Positions 1 through 10,590 of a stretch of DNA of 64,000 nucleotides are shown here, piece by piece. The notes below the pieces were generated by a model. That model saw nothing but the letters and a program-made list of their open reading frames with translations. It was not told where the DNA came from and did no database searches. A program made the position numbers and the translations under genes. Numbering within the stretch: the stretch's first letter is position 1; each line of letters begins with the position of its first letter. This DNA comes from Paracidovorax avenae (GTDB lineage Bacteria; Pseudomonadota; Gammaproteobacteria; Burkholderiales; Burkholderiaceae_C). The DNA lies in assembly GCF_040892545.1 (NCBI RefSeq), contig NZ_CP156079.1, forward strand, positions 4,933,501 through 4,997,500, in the 5' to 3' direction.

Positions 1-2770
1 TGTGCGCCATCGACACCAGCACGTCCAGCTCGGGCTGGGTCAGCTCGACCTGGGCCTGGGCCTGGTTGTTGGCGAGGTTGGGCTCATCGGTCGCGGTGCC
101 GATCTCCACCTCGTTGTTCAGCACCTGCCCGGCCGTCCATGCGGTGGTGGGTCGCAGGCGGTAAGTGACTTCGTACTGCCCTCCGTTCGCCAGCAACATG
201 CTCGCGCCCGCGGTGCCCCAGCGGCAGTTGAGCGTGCCGTCGGCTCCCACCGGATCGCAGGTGCCGCCGCCGGTGGCCGTGGGCGTGCCGATCAGCACGG
301 TGCCCGCGGGCAGCGTGTCCTTCAGCCAGACGTTCTCGGCCGACGAAGGTCCGTTGTTCTTCGCGCGCACCGTGTAGGTGATGGGTTCGCCGGAGATGGC
401 GCGCGGCGTGGGCGAGACCGTCTTGGAGGCGACCAGGTCCACGCGCGCCGTGACCTCGCTCTGCACCGTCGAGGTGTTGTTGCCCAGCACCGGGTCCACC
501 ACGTCGGCGGAGAACGCGGTGGCGGTGTTGCTGCGCTGCGCCGTGGTGGCCACCGTGGGCCGCACGGCCACGGTCACCGTGGCGCTCGCGCCGCTCGCCA
601 GCGTGCCGAGCTGGCACAGCAGCGTGGACGAGGTGGCATTGGTCGGTCCGGAGGGCGTGCAGGTGCCCGCCGTGGTATTCACCGACACGACGCCCGGCGA
701 GCCGCTGCTCGACACCAGGCTGCCCAGCGCGTCGCGCAGGCTCACGTTGGTGGCGGGATTCGGGCCCTGGTTGGTGACCACGAGGGTGTAGGTGAGCACG
801 TCGCCGGCCGGCACCGAAGCCTTGTCAAAGGTCTTGACCACGCTCACGTCGGCCGACACTTCGCTGCCCGGCGTCTGGTCGGAAGCGCCCACGCCGATGC
901 CCTGGCAGTTGATGCCATGGGCGGGATCGTTGAGCCACGGGTCCTGCCGCGTGCCGCCGCTGGCGGGGCTGAAATTCACGCAGGCGTTGTTGGTGGCGGA
1001 GCCCGCGGTGGTGCGCACGGCGTCCACCACGATGTCCGGCGCATTGCTGTTCACCGCCAGGCCCGCGACGCGCTCGCAGGTGAAGGTGCCGGGCCCTGCG
1101 AGCGGCAGCGCACTGCAGGACCAGCCCGCGCCGGAGGCTGCGTTCAGCCCCGTGAGCGTCACGCCCGCAGGCACGGAATCGCTCACCACCATGGACGGGA
1201 TCTGCGGCGTCGCGCCCGAGGTCGCCGGCACGGCCAGCGGCCCCAGGTTGCGCACGCGCAGCCGGTACTGGTAGGTCTGGCCGATGGGAATGGCCACGCC
1301 CTGCCCGTTCTGGTAGTTGGACGCGGACTTGGTGATCTGCAGGTCGGACACGTCGGTGGCCGTGATGAGCACGTCGGGCGTGGCGTTGTTGTTGGTGTTC
1401 GGGTCCGTGCGGCCCGTCATCGCCACCGTCGCGCTGTTGGCCAGCGTGCCCGTCTGCAGCACCTGCGCCCGCACGGTGATCGCGGGCAGGTTGGTGTAGC
1501 TGGAAGCCGTCGCGGCGGGCAGGTCGCAGGTGATCTGCTGGCCTGCAGGAGTGCAGGTCCAGCCGGTGCCGGTGGCGGACACGAAGGACAGCCCCGCGCC
1601 CAGCGTATCGACCACGCGCACGGGCACGCCGTCGAGCGCCATGCCGCCATTGAGCCGGGGCGTGAGGGTGTAGGCCACCTGGTCGCCGATGCCATAGGTG
1701 GTGCCGCCGCTGACCGCCTTGGTGATGGACACGTCCGAGCCCGTGCCGGCGACGTTGACCTCGGCCGTACCGGTGTTGTTGGGCGGCTGGCCGTCGGGCA
1801 TCTGCGTGGAGCCGTCCTTGTAGCCCTGCACGGAGAACGAGGTGGTGATGGAGCCGGTCACGTTGGGCGCGGCCTCCACACGCAGCTGCGGCGCCACGGC
1901 ACCGGCAGCGAGGGCCCCGGCACGCGAGCAGGTCACCACCGTGGCCGGATCGGGTGCGCCCGGCGAGACCAGCGGCGATGCGTTCGACGCCGCGGGCGTG
2001 CAGCTCCAGCCGTTGGTGCCACCCACGCGCGTCACCGCGACGCCAGTGGGCACGCTGAAGGTCACCTGCACGCGCCCATCGGCCGGGATGTCCGTCGGGC
2101 CCTGGTTGCCCACGTCCACGAGGTAGGCGTACGGCTGCCCGGGTGCGATCGGATTGCCCGGGGGCGCGAGCGGATCGGTGGCCACCGAGAGCGACAGGTC
2201 AGCCGCCTCGGTGGTGGTGATGCGGCGGTCCAGCGCATCGTTGCTGGGGTCGGAATCGGTCTCGTTGCGCGTCACGCGCGCGCTGTTGATCCAGTTGGTG
2301 GACACAGTGGGCAGCACCAGCTCGAAATCCACGGTCTTGGTGGCGTTCACCGCCAGGGTGCCCAGGTCGCACTGCACGGTCTGGTTCGCGGCCGTGATCG
2401 TGGTGCCGGGCGCGATGGCGGGCAGGCAGGACATGCCGGCCGGGCTGGTCGTGACGGACCGGAACACCGCGCCCAGCGGCAGCGTGTCCGTCAACTGCAC
2501 GCCGGTGGCGGCGCTGCCGGTGTTGTGGCGCACCTTGACCACGTAGTGGAAGGTCCCGCCGGCCGGGCCGGACGCGGACGCAGGCACGGCATCCTGGTTG
2601 ACCAGCACGTCCGTGGTCTGGGCCTGGGCCGCGCCAGCGGCGAGGGCCAGCGCGGCAGTGACTGCGCCGAGATGGAGGCTGCGCGCGGCTCTGGCGGCCC
2701 TGGCGAGCATGGTGCGGCAGGTGCCGGGCGGCGCCGAAGCGCCTGCCCGCCCTGGAGAAGAATGATTCAT
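1..2770 (-). CDS. DUF11-repeat secreted surface protein (3' end beyond window)
   Basis: The minus strand reads without a stop from the ATG at 2770 to base 1, at least 923 codons, so the C-terminus lies outside the window. A basic N-terminus leads into a hydrophobic run ending AGAAQAQ, a Sec signal peptide. A second ATG at 2710 would give a shorter leader, but GGGAGA lies just upstream of 2770. The rest is a series of beta-sandwich repeats of the DUF11 kind, with recurring 'GWSCTPA', 'VTCDL', 'YTLTP' and 'N-x-G-x-D' patterns. Proteins of this family are exported and often end in a sorting signal; an exosortase H gene lies 6 kb away, so an IPTLxxWG-CTERM tail is a reasonable guess but cannot be seen here. 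The protein is rich in Thr, Val and Ala with few Lys. Family call firm, function unknown. Confidence 0.85.
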   Translation of the reverse strand, partial: MNHSSPGRAGASAPPGTCRTMLARAARAARSLHLGAVTAALALAAGAAQAQTTDVLVNQDAVPASASGPAGGTFHYVVKVRHNTGSAATGVQLTDTLPLGAVFRSVTTSPAGMSCLPAIAPGTTITAANQTVQCDLGTLAVNATKTVDFELVLPTVSTNWINSARVTRNETDSDPSNDALDRRITTTEAADLSLSVATDPLAPPGNPIAPGQPYAYLVDVGNQGPTDIPADGRVQVTFSVPTGVAVTRVGGTNGWSCTPAASNASPLVSPGAPDPATVVTCSRAGALAAGAVAPQLRVEAAPNVTGSITTSFSVQGYKDGSTQMPDGQPPNNTGTAEVNVAGTGSDVSITKAVSGGTTYGIGDQVAYTLTPRLNGGMALDGVPVRVVDTLGAGLSFVSATGTGWTCTPAGQQITCDLPAATASSYTNLPAITVRAQVLQTGTLANSATVAMTGRTDPNTNNNATPDVLITATDVSDLQITKSASNYQNGQGVAIPIGQTYQYRLRVRNLGPLAVPATSGATPQIPSMVVSDSVPAGVTLTGLNAASGAGWSCSALPLAGPGTFTCERVAGLAVNSNAPDIVVDAVRTTAGSATNNACVNFSPASGGTRQDPWLNDPAHGINCQGIGVGASDQTPGSEVSADVSVVKTFDKASVPAGDVLTYTLVVTNQGPNPATNVSLRDALGSLVSSSGSPGVVSVNTTAGTCTPSGPTNATSSTLLCQLGTLASGASATVTVAVRPTVATTAQRSNTATAFSADVVDPVLGNNTSTVQSEVTARVDLVASKTVSPTPRAISGEPITYTVRAKNNGPSSAENVWLKDTLPAGTVLIGTPTATGGGTCDPVGADGTLNCRWGTAGASMLLANGGQYEVTYRLRPTTAWTAGQVLNNEVEIGTATDEPNLANNQAQAQVELTQPELDVLVSMAH

Positions 2771-3155
2771 GCCGGTCTCCCTGAGTGTGATGGACTGGAC
2801 CCGGCCACGCCGCGACACCACTGCAGCACCGCGAGGTGCGTCGGAGTGGGGGCGGCTTGGCGCGAGGAGTTGGCAGAATCTATGGGATGGATCACTGCGA
2901 TTGCGGAATTCAACAATTGTTGACAATCCATGCTCTGCCGTGCGTTCCTCGCCACATGTATGGGCTCCGCACGCTGTGCTGCCGCTCCATCCTTGCGCCC
3001 CATGCATTCCCCGACCGACGATGTCGTGATGCCTCCGCTCCGTTGGCATGGGCCAACCCCATCCGTCCCGCGTGAGAATCGCCGTCTGCGATGGGGAAAC
3101 GCGCCGTCTGCCCGACCGTCACGTCCCGCCCGCCACCCTTCCCCGGAGCCGCCGC
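2771..3155. other. Divergent intergenic region, DUF11 gene / hybrid kinase gene
   Basis: This 385-base stretch separates two divergently read genes and I see no convincing gene in it. It holds two perfect inverted repeats: CAACAATTGTTG at 2911-2922, overlapping a TTGACA at 2920-2925, and GTTGGC-N4-GCCAAC at 3042-3057. Either could be an operator. No -10 box pairs well with the TTGACA. Confidence 0.5.
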
Positions 3156-6025
<2,870 letters not shown>

Positions 6026-6026
<1 letters not shown>

Positions 6027-6048
6027 AAAAAGGAGTTCTCAGAACTCC
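6026..6048 (-). terminator. Intrinsic terminator of the porin gene
   Basis: A perfect inverted repeat, GGAGTTCT-C-AGAACTCC (6032-6048), spans the porin stop codon. On the minus strand it is followed by six T residues (6031-6026) that overlap the stop codon of the convergent kinase gene. Confidence 0.75.
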
Positions 6049-7475
6049 GCGTGCAGCCGTACCGAGAAAATGTCCACCGGCCCGCGGTCGCGGTTGTAGC
6101 CCGGGTTCTGGATGCGCTGGGCGCCCAGAGACACCGCCGACTGCAGCGCGCCGGCGGCCGTCTGCACCGGCGGCATGGCCACGCGGTAGTACACCTCCCA
6201 GACCCGCTCCCTGCCATAGTTCAGCGCGCCATCCCCCAGGAAGGCGCCCTGACCGCCGGCCGCGAGGTAATCGCGGTGGCTGCCGGACAATCCATTCACC
6301 GCCAGGGCCGCGCCCATGCGGTCTGCCGGCCGGCCCCAGGCCGCACCGGACCACTGGCCCCCCACCGACAGTTGCCGGTCGATCTCGGTGAACGCGAACG
6401 TTTCCTGGCGGCCGCTGCTGCGGCCCGCACGCACGAACACGCCGGCATCCTCGCCCAGCGGCGCCTCCAGGGTCACGGCCCAGCCGGTCTTGGTCTGCAG
6501 CCGGCGCACCGCGCCCACGTCCGGCGCCGTGCCGGTGGCCTGCCCCAGCGCCACCGCATCGTCGAAGGCCCCCATCACCGCCCGGTTGCGGAACCACAGC
6601 ACGCGCCCGCGCAGCGGGCCCGCCGGCAGCGCCACGGGCAGGTTCGATTCGGCCTCGATCTGGTCGCCGTAATGGCGCAGCCAGGCGCGGTCGAGCTTCG
6701 GCCCGTTGGACTCGCGCGGCTGCAGCCCCCGGCCGCCGCGCACGGCCCACTGCGGCGTGCGGTATTCGAGGATGCCGGCCCAGGTGTAGCCGCGCGCATC
6801 GGCGGCGTAGTCCCACGGCCCCGGTGCCAGGAACGACCAGTTGAAAAACTGCTCGCGCGGATCCTTGGCGTAGGGGTTCGGATCGAAGTAATCCAGCAGG
6901 GAGACGTTGCCCAGCACCAGCGTCCAGCGGCGTGCGGCGGCCGTGCCGCCCATCTCGTTGAAATCCGCGTCGATCTTCTCCGTCTCGCCGCCCGCGTTCC
7001 AGCGCTGCAGCAGGAAGAGCCGCGCGCGGTAGGCCTTGAGCTGCGCCCCGGAAGAGCGCGCCAGTTCGCCATTGGAGAGCCCGCCCGCGCCGGTGAGGCG
7101 CGACAGCGGCACGCCCTGCGCGGCCTCCGGGTTGAAATGCAGTTGCCCCCCCTCCCAGGGCCGCACCGCCAGGTCGACCGTGGCGGTGAAGGAATACGAG
7201 CGCTCGCGCGTGGGCACCAGGCTGTTCGGCCCGGTGTAGGCCGCATCGAAGGCCGGCTTGCGCTGCCAGACATAGGTGGTCTGGGCATGCAGGGCCACGC
7301 GCGGCTCGGGCGGGGCGTCGCCCCCCGCCGCAGCGGCTGCGGGCGCTTCGGCAGGGGCGCCGTCCGGAGACGCGGCCCAGGCCCCGGCGGCGGGGACCGC
7401 CAGCAAGGCGGCGGTCAGGAAGGCAACGCGGAAACGGGTCGGCGCGGGAAAGGACAGGGGCAGGAAGCTATGCAT
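6039..7475 (-). CDS. OprB-type carbohydrate-selective porin
   Basis: 478 residues. A signal peptide ends near AGAWA (about residue 34), followed by an Ala/Pro-rich spacer. The mature part carries alternating amphipathic strands and features of the OprB/alginate-export barrel class: an 'AQTTYVWQRKPAF' opening, 'LVLGNVSLLDYFDPNPYAKDPREQF', 'NYGRERVWEVYYR', and a terminal Phe (HAEF), as expected of an outer-membrane barrel. The ATG at 7475 is the first that exposes the signal peptide. It is the last gene of a minus-strand row behind exosortase H and its membrane partner (86-base gap), so co-transcription is likely. In the known family these porins pass sugars; here the neighbours suggest a link to surface-protein sorting or polysaccharide export, which is inference. 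Confidence 0.8.
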   Translation of the reverse strand: MHSFLPLSFPAPTRFRVAFLTAALLAVPAAGAWAASPDGAPAEAPAAAAAGGDAPPEPRVALHAQTTYVWQRKPAFDAAYTGPNSLVPTRERSYSFTATVDLAVRPWEGGQLHFNPEAAQGVPLSRLTGAGGLSNGELARSSGAQLKAYRARLFLLQRWNAGGETEKIDADFNEMGGTAAARRWTLVLGNVSLLDYFDPNPYAKDPREQFFNWSFLAPGPWDYAADARGYTWAGILEYRTPQWAVRGGRGLQPRESNGPKLDRAWLRHYGDQIEAESNLPVALPAGPLRGRVLWFRNRAVMGAFDDAVALGQATGTAPDVGAVRRLQTKTGWAVTLEAPLGEDAGVFVRAGRSSGRQETFAFTEIDRQLSVGGQWSGAAWGRPADRMGAALAVNGLSGSHRDYLAAGGQGAFLGDGALNYGRERVWEVYYRVAMPPVQTAAGALQSAVSLGAQRIQNPGYNRDRGPVDIFSVRLHAEF

Positions 7476-7561
7476 GGGCCGGCATTCTGGCAGCGCCCGG
7501 CGGCACGGCCGTGTCGGCGGGCCCCGGTGTGACTCGGCCGCCACACTGCCGGGCAGGAAGG

Positions 7562-8350
7562 TCAGCGCAGGGGACGGCGCGGGGGCAGGCCCGCCGAGGC
7601 GCTGGACGACACCGGAACGCCGCCGATGGAGCGCTCGGGCGACAGCGGGGCGCCGGCTGCGGGAGCCTCTGCAGCCGGCCCGGAAGCCACGGGGGGCTCC
7701 GGTGCGGCATCCTCGCCGGGAGCCACAGTGGCCTCCGGCGCCGTGGCCCGACCGGACAGCGAACGCTTCCACGCGCCGATCACCACCTCGTTCACGAACG
7801 CCCGGTCCAGCCAGAGCCAGACCAGGATCGGCGCCAGCGTCGGCACCACCAGCGAGCCCAGCTGGTAGCCATAGACCAGGGCCTCCATCTGCCACTGCGC
7901 CACGCGCAAGGTGCGCACGTCGAACTGCGCCGTCAGCAGCAATTGCATGAGCAGTTGCATGCACAGGCTGAAGGCCTGCAGCGGCAGCAGCAGCGCATAG
8001 CCGGCCAGCGCGCGCACCGTGCGCCCCGGCCCGCGCGCGGCCAGCAGCAGCGCCAGGAAGATCGGCAGCCCGTAGGCATAGCGGCCCGGGTCGGATTCGA
8101 GGGTGATCTCCACCGGCTGGTTGCCCGTCTGGGGCGTGGCGATGGCCACCGAGGTGTCCACCTCCAGCCGCCCGGGGGCGAGCCGCGCCTCGCGCACCCA
8201 GCCGGGGGCCGCGCGCTCCAGCGCCGCGCCGGCCACCATGCCGGCCGGGTACGACGTCCAGGGGGACACCCGCGTCCACGCGAGCGTGAGCACGACAACC
8301 CCGATGAAGAGGCCGATGACGAAGGCCTTCAGGCTGGCGGCGCGGCGCAT
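7562..8350 (-). CDS. Exosortase H-associated multispanning membrane protein
   Basis: 262 residues. One TM segment near the N-terminus (about 8-26) leads to a periplasmic region of about 65 residues. Three hydrophobic stretches then follow (about 95-110, 117-140, 165-195), ending in a disordered Ala/Pro/Glu-rich tail. No catalytic motif is visible. It starts 15 bases after the exosortase H stop codon, and I recognise the combination as the membrane partner that accompanies XrtH in proteobacteria. Its role is not known; anchoring or presenting the substrate is a guess. Family assignment is from memory of neighbourhoods rather than a diagnostic motif. Confidence 0.65.
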   Translation of the reverse strand: MRRAASLKAFVIGLFIGVVVLTLAWTRVSPWTSYPAGMVAGAALERAAPGWVREARLAPGRLEVDTSVAIATPQTGNQPVEITLESDPGRYAYGLPIFLALLLAARGPGRTVRALAGYALLLPLQAFSLCMQLLMQLLLTAQFDVRTLRVAQWQMEALVYGYQLGSLVVPTLAPILVWLWLDRAFVNEVVIGAWKRSLSGRATAPEATVAPGEDAAPEPPVASGPAAEAPAAGAPLSPERSIGGVPVSSSASAGLPPRRPLR

Positions 8351-8365
8351 CGCGGTCGCGCTGCC

Positions 8366-8908
8366 TCAGGCCAGGGCCGCGGCCGGGGGCGTGGCCGGCG
8401 GCGCGCCCGGGCCGGGCGGGGAGCCCGCGGACGGCTTGCTGCCCGCGCGCACCCACAGCAGCCAGACGATGAGCACGTCCACCATGATCAGCGCCTGCCA
8501 GAGGTATTCGTGCGCGAAATTGAACACCGCCGTGCTCCACTGGCCCAGGTAGAACAGGCTGATCACCCGCACGATGTTGAGCGCCTGCACCGCCACGAAG
8601 CCCGCCGCCAGCCCGACCAGCTTGTGCCGCCAGGTCGAGGGGAACGCCGTCACCGCCGCGAACAGCACGATGCAGGCCTCGATCCCGTTGCAGCCCGCCT
8701 CGATCGACACGCCGAAGCCCGTCTGGTGGTTCCAGAGCACCTTCCCCGCCGCCGCGGCCGAGCTGTCGAACCACATCACCATCGTCGCGCAGATGCGCGC
8801 GAGCAGTGCCGTCCACGGCAGCACCAGGTGCTCCTGCACCCAGTTGAGCATGTTGATGCCGAACAGGGTGAGCTGGAGGGTGAGGAAGATGAGGAAGAAG
8901 CGCAGCAT
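8366..8908 (-). CDS. xrtH: Exosortase H
   Basis: 180 residues, short for an exosortase and typical of type H. It is a multi-TM inner-membrane cysteine transpeptidase. The three exosortase catalytic elements are present: Cys73 in EAGCNGIEA, Arg114 in NIVRVISLFY and His133 in FAHEYLWQ. The ATG at 8908 precedes the first TM directly; a longer upstream reading adds only Ser/Pro-rich sequence. A Pro/Ala tail closes the protein. In the known system XrtH recognises proteins with an IPTLxxWG-CTERM tail, cleaves them after transport and passes them toward the surface. The DUF11-repeat protein at the window start is the natural substrate candidate. First gene of the xrtH / partner / porin row. Confidence 0.88.
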   Translation of the reverse strand: MLRFFLIFLTLQLTLFGINMLNWVQEHLVLPWTALLARICATMVMWFDSSAAAAGKVLWNHQTGFGVSIEAGCNGIEACIVLFAAVTAFPSTWRHKLVGLAAGFVAVQALNIVRVISLFYLGQWSTAVFNFAHEYLWQALIMVDVLIVWLLWVRAGSKPSAGSPPGPGAPPATPPAAALA

Positions 8909-9289
8909 GGCCGTCGGGCTCCGCGGAGAACGTGGGGATCGCTGCGCATTATCCGGGAGCGTCGCTGATGCGGGGTGGAGATCAGAGGCGGAAGGGAGCA
9001 TCTTTCCGGAGAACACCCGATCCTCAGGCGATGTGTCTACGGGGAGGTGTCAAGCCCGGGCTGAGGAGGGAGACTACAGGAGATTGGCCACTGCTCATCA
9101 ATACCTCAGCGGATTGAAGGAGCCGGTCCTACTGGCCCCCTCGCTCATGCAAGTCTCGTCGCGAAGTTGTTAGGCGCTCAAACCAAACGGCTTTCCTCAA
9201 CACCAACGCTACAGAACGTTTCAGATCACAAACGACGGGAAAACAATCCGTCACCACTCCGATGAAATTTCAATCATCAATCTACTAGG
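8909..9289. other. Intergenic region with a composition break
   Basis: This 381-base gap lies between divergent exosortase and amidase genes and shows no gene I can support. From about 9040 the base composition drops clearly below the GC-rich flanks and stays low through the amidase gene. No att site, integrase remnant or IS end is visible at the break. Confidence 0.5.
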
Positions 9290-10012
9290 ATGCGACCGCT
9301 GGTGCGTCAGGAGGGGCGCATTGGTCACCAATCAAACTTAAAAACATTAGAAAATATGCTTCATATTGATCCACAAGGCATGCTGATCGCATCCAGAGTG
9401 CAACCACGCAGATTCACCATGATTGAGCGATCTGCCATGACCTCCATTAATGGCATCATTATTCATCAAACAGGCTCAGCTGACGAGCAAAGTGTCTTCG
9501 CCAGCTATAAAAAGGGAGGGAATGGTGCCCACTTTCTCATTGCAAAGAATGGCACCATATACCAAACTGCCTCTGTTAACTACAGAACCAATCATGTGGG
9601 GCCATTGAAGGCTCGATGTCTCGCTGAGCACCGATGCACGGCCGCTGAATTCAGGAGGTCCAGCAATTTCCCGCAAGGAAGTATGGTGGAGCGCATGAAC
9701 AAGATGGAAATGACAAAATCTGTTCCTCTGCGCTACCCCAGCAATACTGACTCTGTAGGAATAGAGATAGTTGGCTCCGCCTCGCTCCCACCCGGCGTTA
9801 CCATGCCCGCAGGGCTGAGCAAAGCCCAGCAGGATGCATTCCTTGGAGAGAAATCTGTTTATGAATCAGTCACAACGGCCCAGAATATGTCTTTGCGATG
9901 GCTCGTCGATGAACTGATCGGCACCCTGCACGTGAGTTCATCGGAGGTGCATCGACATCCTGACGTGAGCAGAAAAAACACCACCGAGGCGAGTACTGCA
10001 GTATGGCGTTGA
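9290..10012 (+). CDS. Amidase_2/PGRP-type N-acetylmuramoyl-L-alanine amidase, candidate antibacterial effector
   Basis: 240 residues with an Amidase_2 fold: first zinc His in GIIIHQTGS (His59), AHFLIAKNGTIYQ (about 80-92), NHVG, SVGIEIVG (about 155-162), and a second ligand region SEVHRHPDVSRKN (His221 or His223). The third ligand, usually Asp in RKTDPG, is replaced by NTTEAS, so Glu233 may serve. There is no signal peptide, which argues against a housekeeping cell-wall amidase and fits an effector delivered by a secretion system or with a cargo partner. The gene is distinctly richer in A and T than every neighbour and overlaps the next gene by 10 bases. The start is uncertain: no good Shine-Dalgarno sequence precedes 9290, and a later Met is possible. 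No VgrG, PAAR or Hcp gene is in the window. Confidence 0.7.
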   Translation: MRPLVRQEGRIGHQSNLKTLENMLHIDPQGMLIASRVQPRRFTMIERSAMTSINGIIIHQTGSADEQSVFASYKKGGNGAHFLIAKNGTIYQTASVNYRTNHVGPLKARCLAEHRCTAAEFRRSSNFPQGSMVERMNKMEMTKSVPLRYPSNTDSVGIEIVGSASLPPGVTMPAGLSKAQQDAFLGEKSVYESVTTAQNMSLRWLVDELIGTLHVSSSEVHRHPDVSRKNTTEASTAVWR

Positions 10013-10470
10013 AAACATATTCCGCCGCGGCCATATGCCTGGCCGCGCATCTGTGCAACGCGGGGCAGGCACCTGAGCCGCCGCGCGCCTCCCATCAAAC
10101 CCATGCCATCGCTCCAGCGGCATCCATCCAGATCACCCGCGCCACAGCGGAAACCGCGGCAGGAGACACAGCCCCCTGTGCGGGCGTCCGGCCACTGACC
10201 GAAAGCGACGTGCGCCGGTTTCTCGCACACGCCCGCCCCATCACCCGCCAGGCGGCCCTGCACGACGACTTCCAGGTGGGCGACTGCTACACGGAAGCCC
10301 GCGTCCGCTTCCAGGACGGCCGCACCGCTAGCCTGGGCATCGCCAACGATGCCGGCACGGCCCTGCTGACACCCATCGTGGAGGGCAGGGAGCAGGCACG
10401 GGGCCGCTACTTCCGCTGCACACAGTGCGCCGGCATGCTGGACCTGCCGGACCGCCTGCCCACGAACTGA
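10003..10470 (+). CDS. Small exported Cys-rich protein, candidate immunity protein
   Basis: 155 residues. A short signal peptide (about 1-20) is followed by an unstructured stretch to about residue 55. A compact domain then carries four cysteines (59, 95, 139, 142; the last two as CTQC) that could pair in the periplasm. Motifs include RPLTESDVRRFLAHARPI and VGDCYTEARVRF. The ATG lies inside the 3' end of the amidase gene (10-base overlap), so the two are translated together. Periplasmic location next to a peptidoglycan amidase is what an immunity protein would need. Its GC content is back to host level, unlike the amidase gene. I do not recognise a named family; the immunity role is inferred from position and export. 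Confidence 0.55.
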   Translation: MALKTYSAAAICLAAHLCNAGQAPEPPRASHQTHAIAPAASIQITRATAETAAGDTAPCAGVRPLTESDVRRFLAHARPITRQAALHDDFQVGDCYTEARVRFQDGRTASLGIANDAGTALLTPIVEGREQARGRYFRCTQCAGMLDLPDRLPTN

Positions 10471-10500
10471 TCCGCGCACCGGCGGAAAAACGCACCCACG

Positions 10501-10572
10501 AAAAAGCCGCGAAAGGCATGCCTGCCTTCCGCGGCTCCGGTGTGCGGCCTGCATGATTGCAGCGCAGGCCGC
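10501..10572 (-). terminator. Intrinsic terminator of htpG, two hairpins
   Basis: Just past the htpG stop codon on the minus strand come a 9-bp stem (GCGGCCTGC with GCAGGCCGC, 10544-10572) and a second hairpin with arms AGCCGCG and CGCGGCT (10505-10536). The second is followed by five T residues on the minus strand (10505-10501). Confidence 0.75.
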
Positions 10573-10590
10573 CAGCTCACGGTCCCGGTC

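Noticed and set aside
2..2923. Very long open reading frame on the plus strand opposite the DUF11 gene
   Set aside because: Its protein is a His/Arg/Gly-rich antisense product of GC3-biased codons. The minus strand gives a clear signal peptide and DUF11 repeats.
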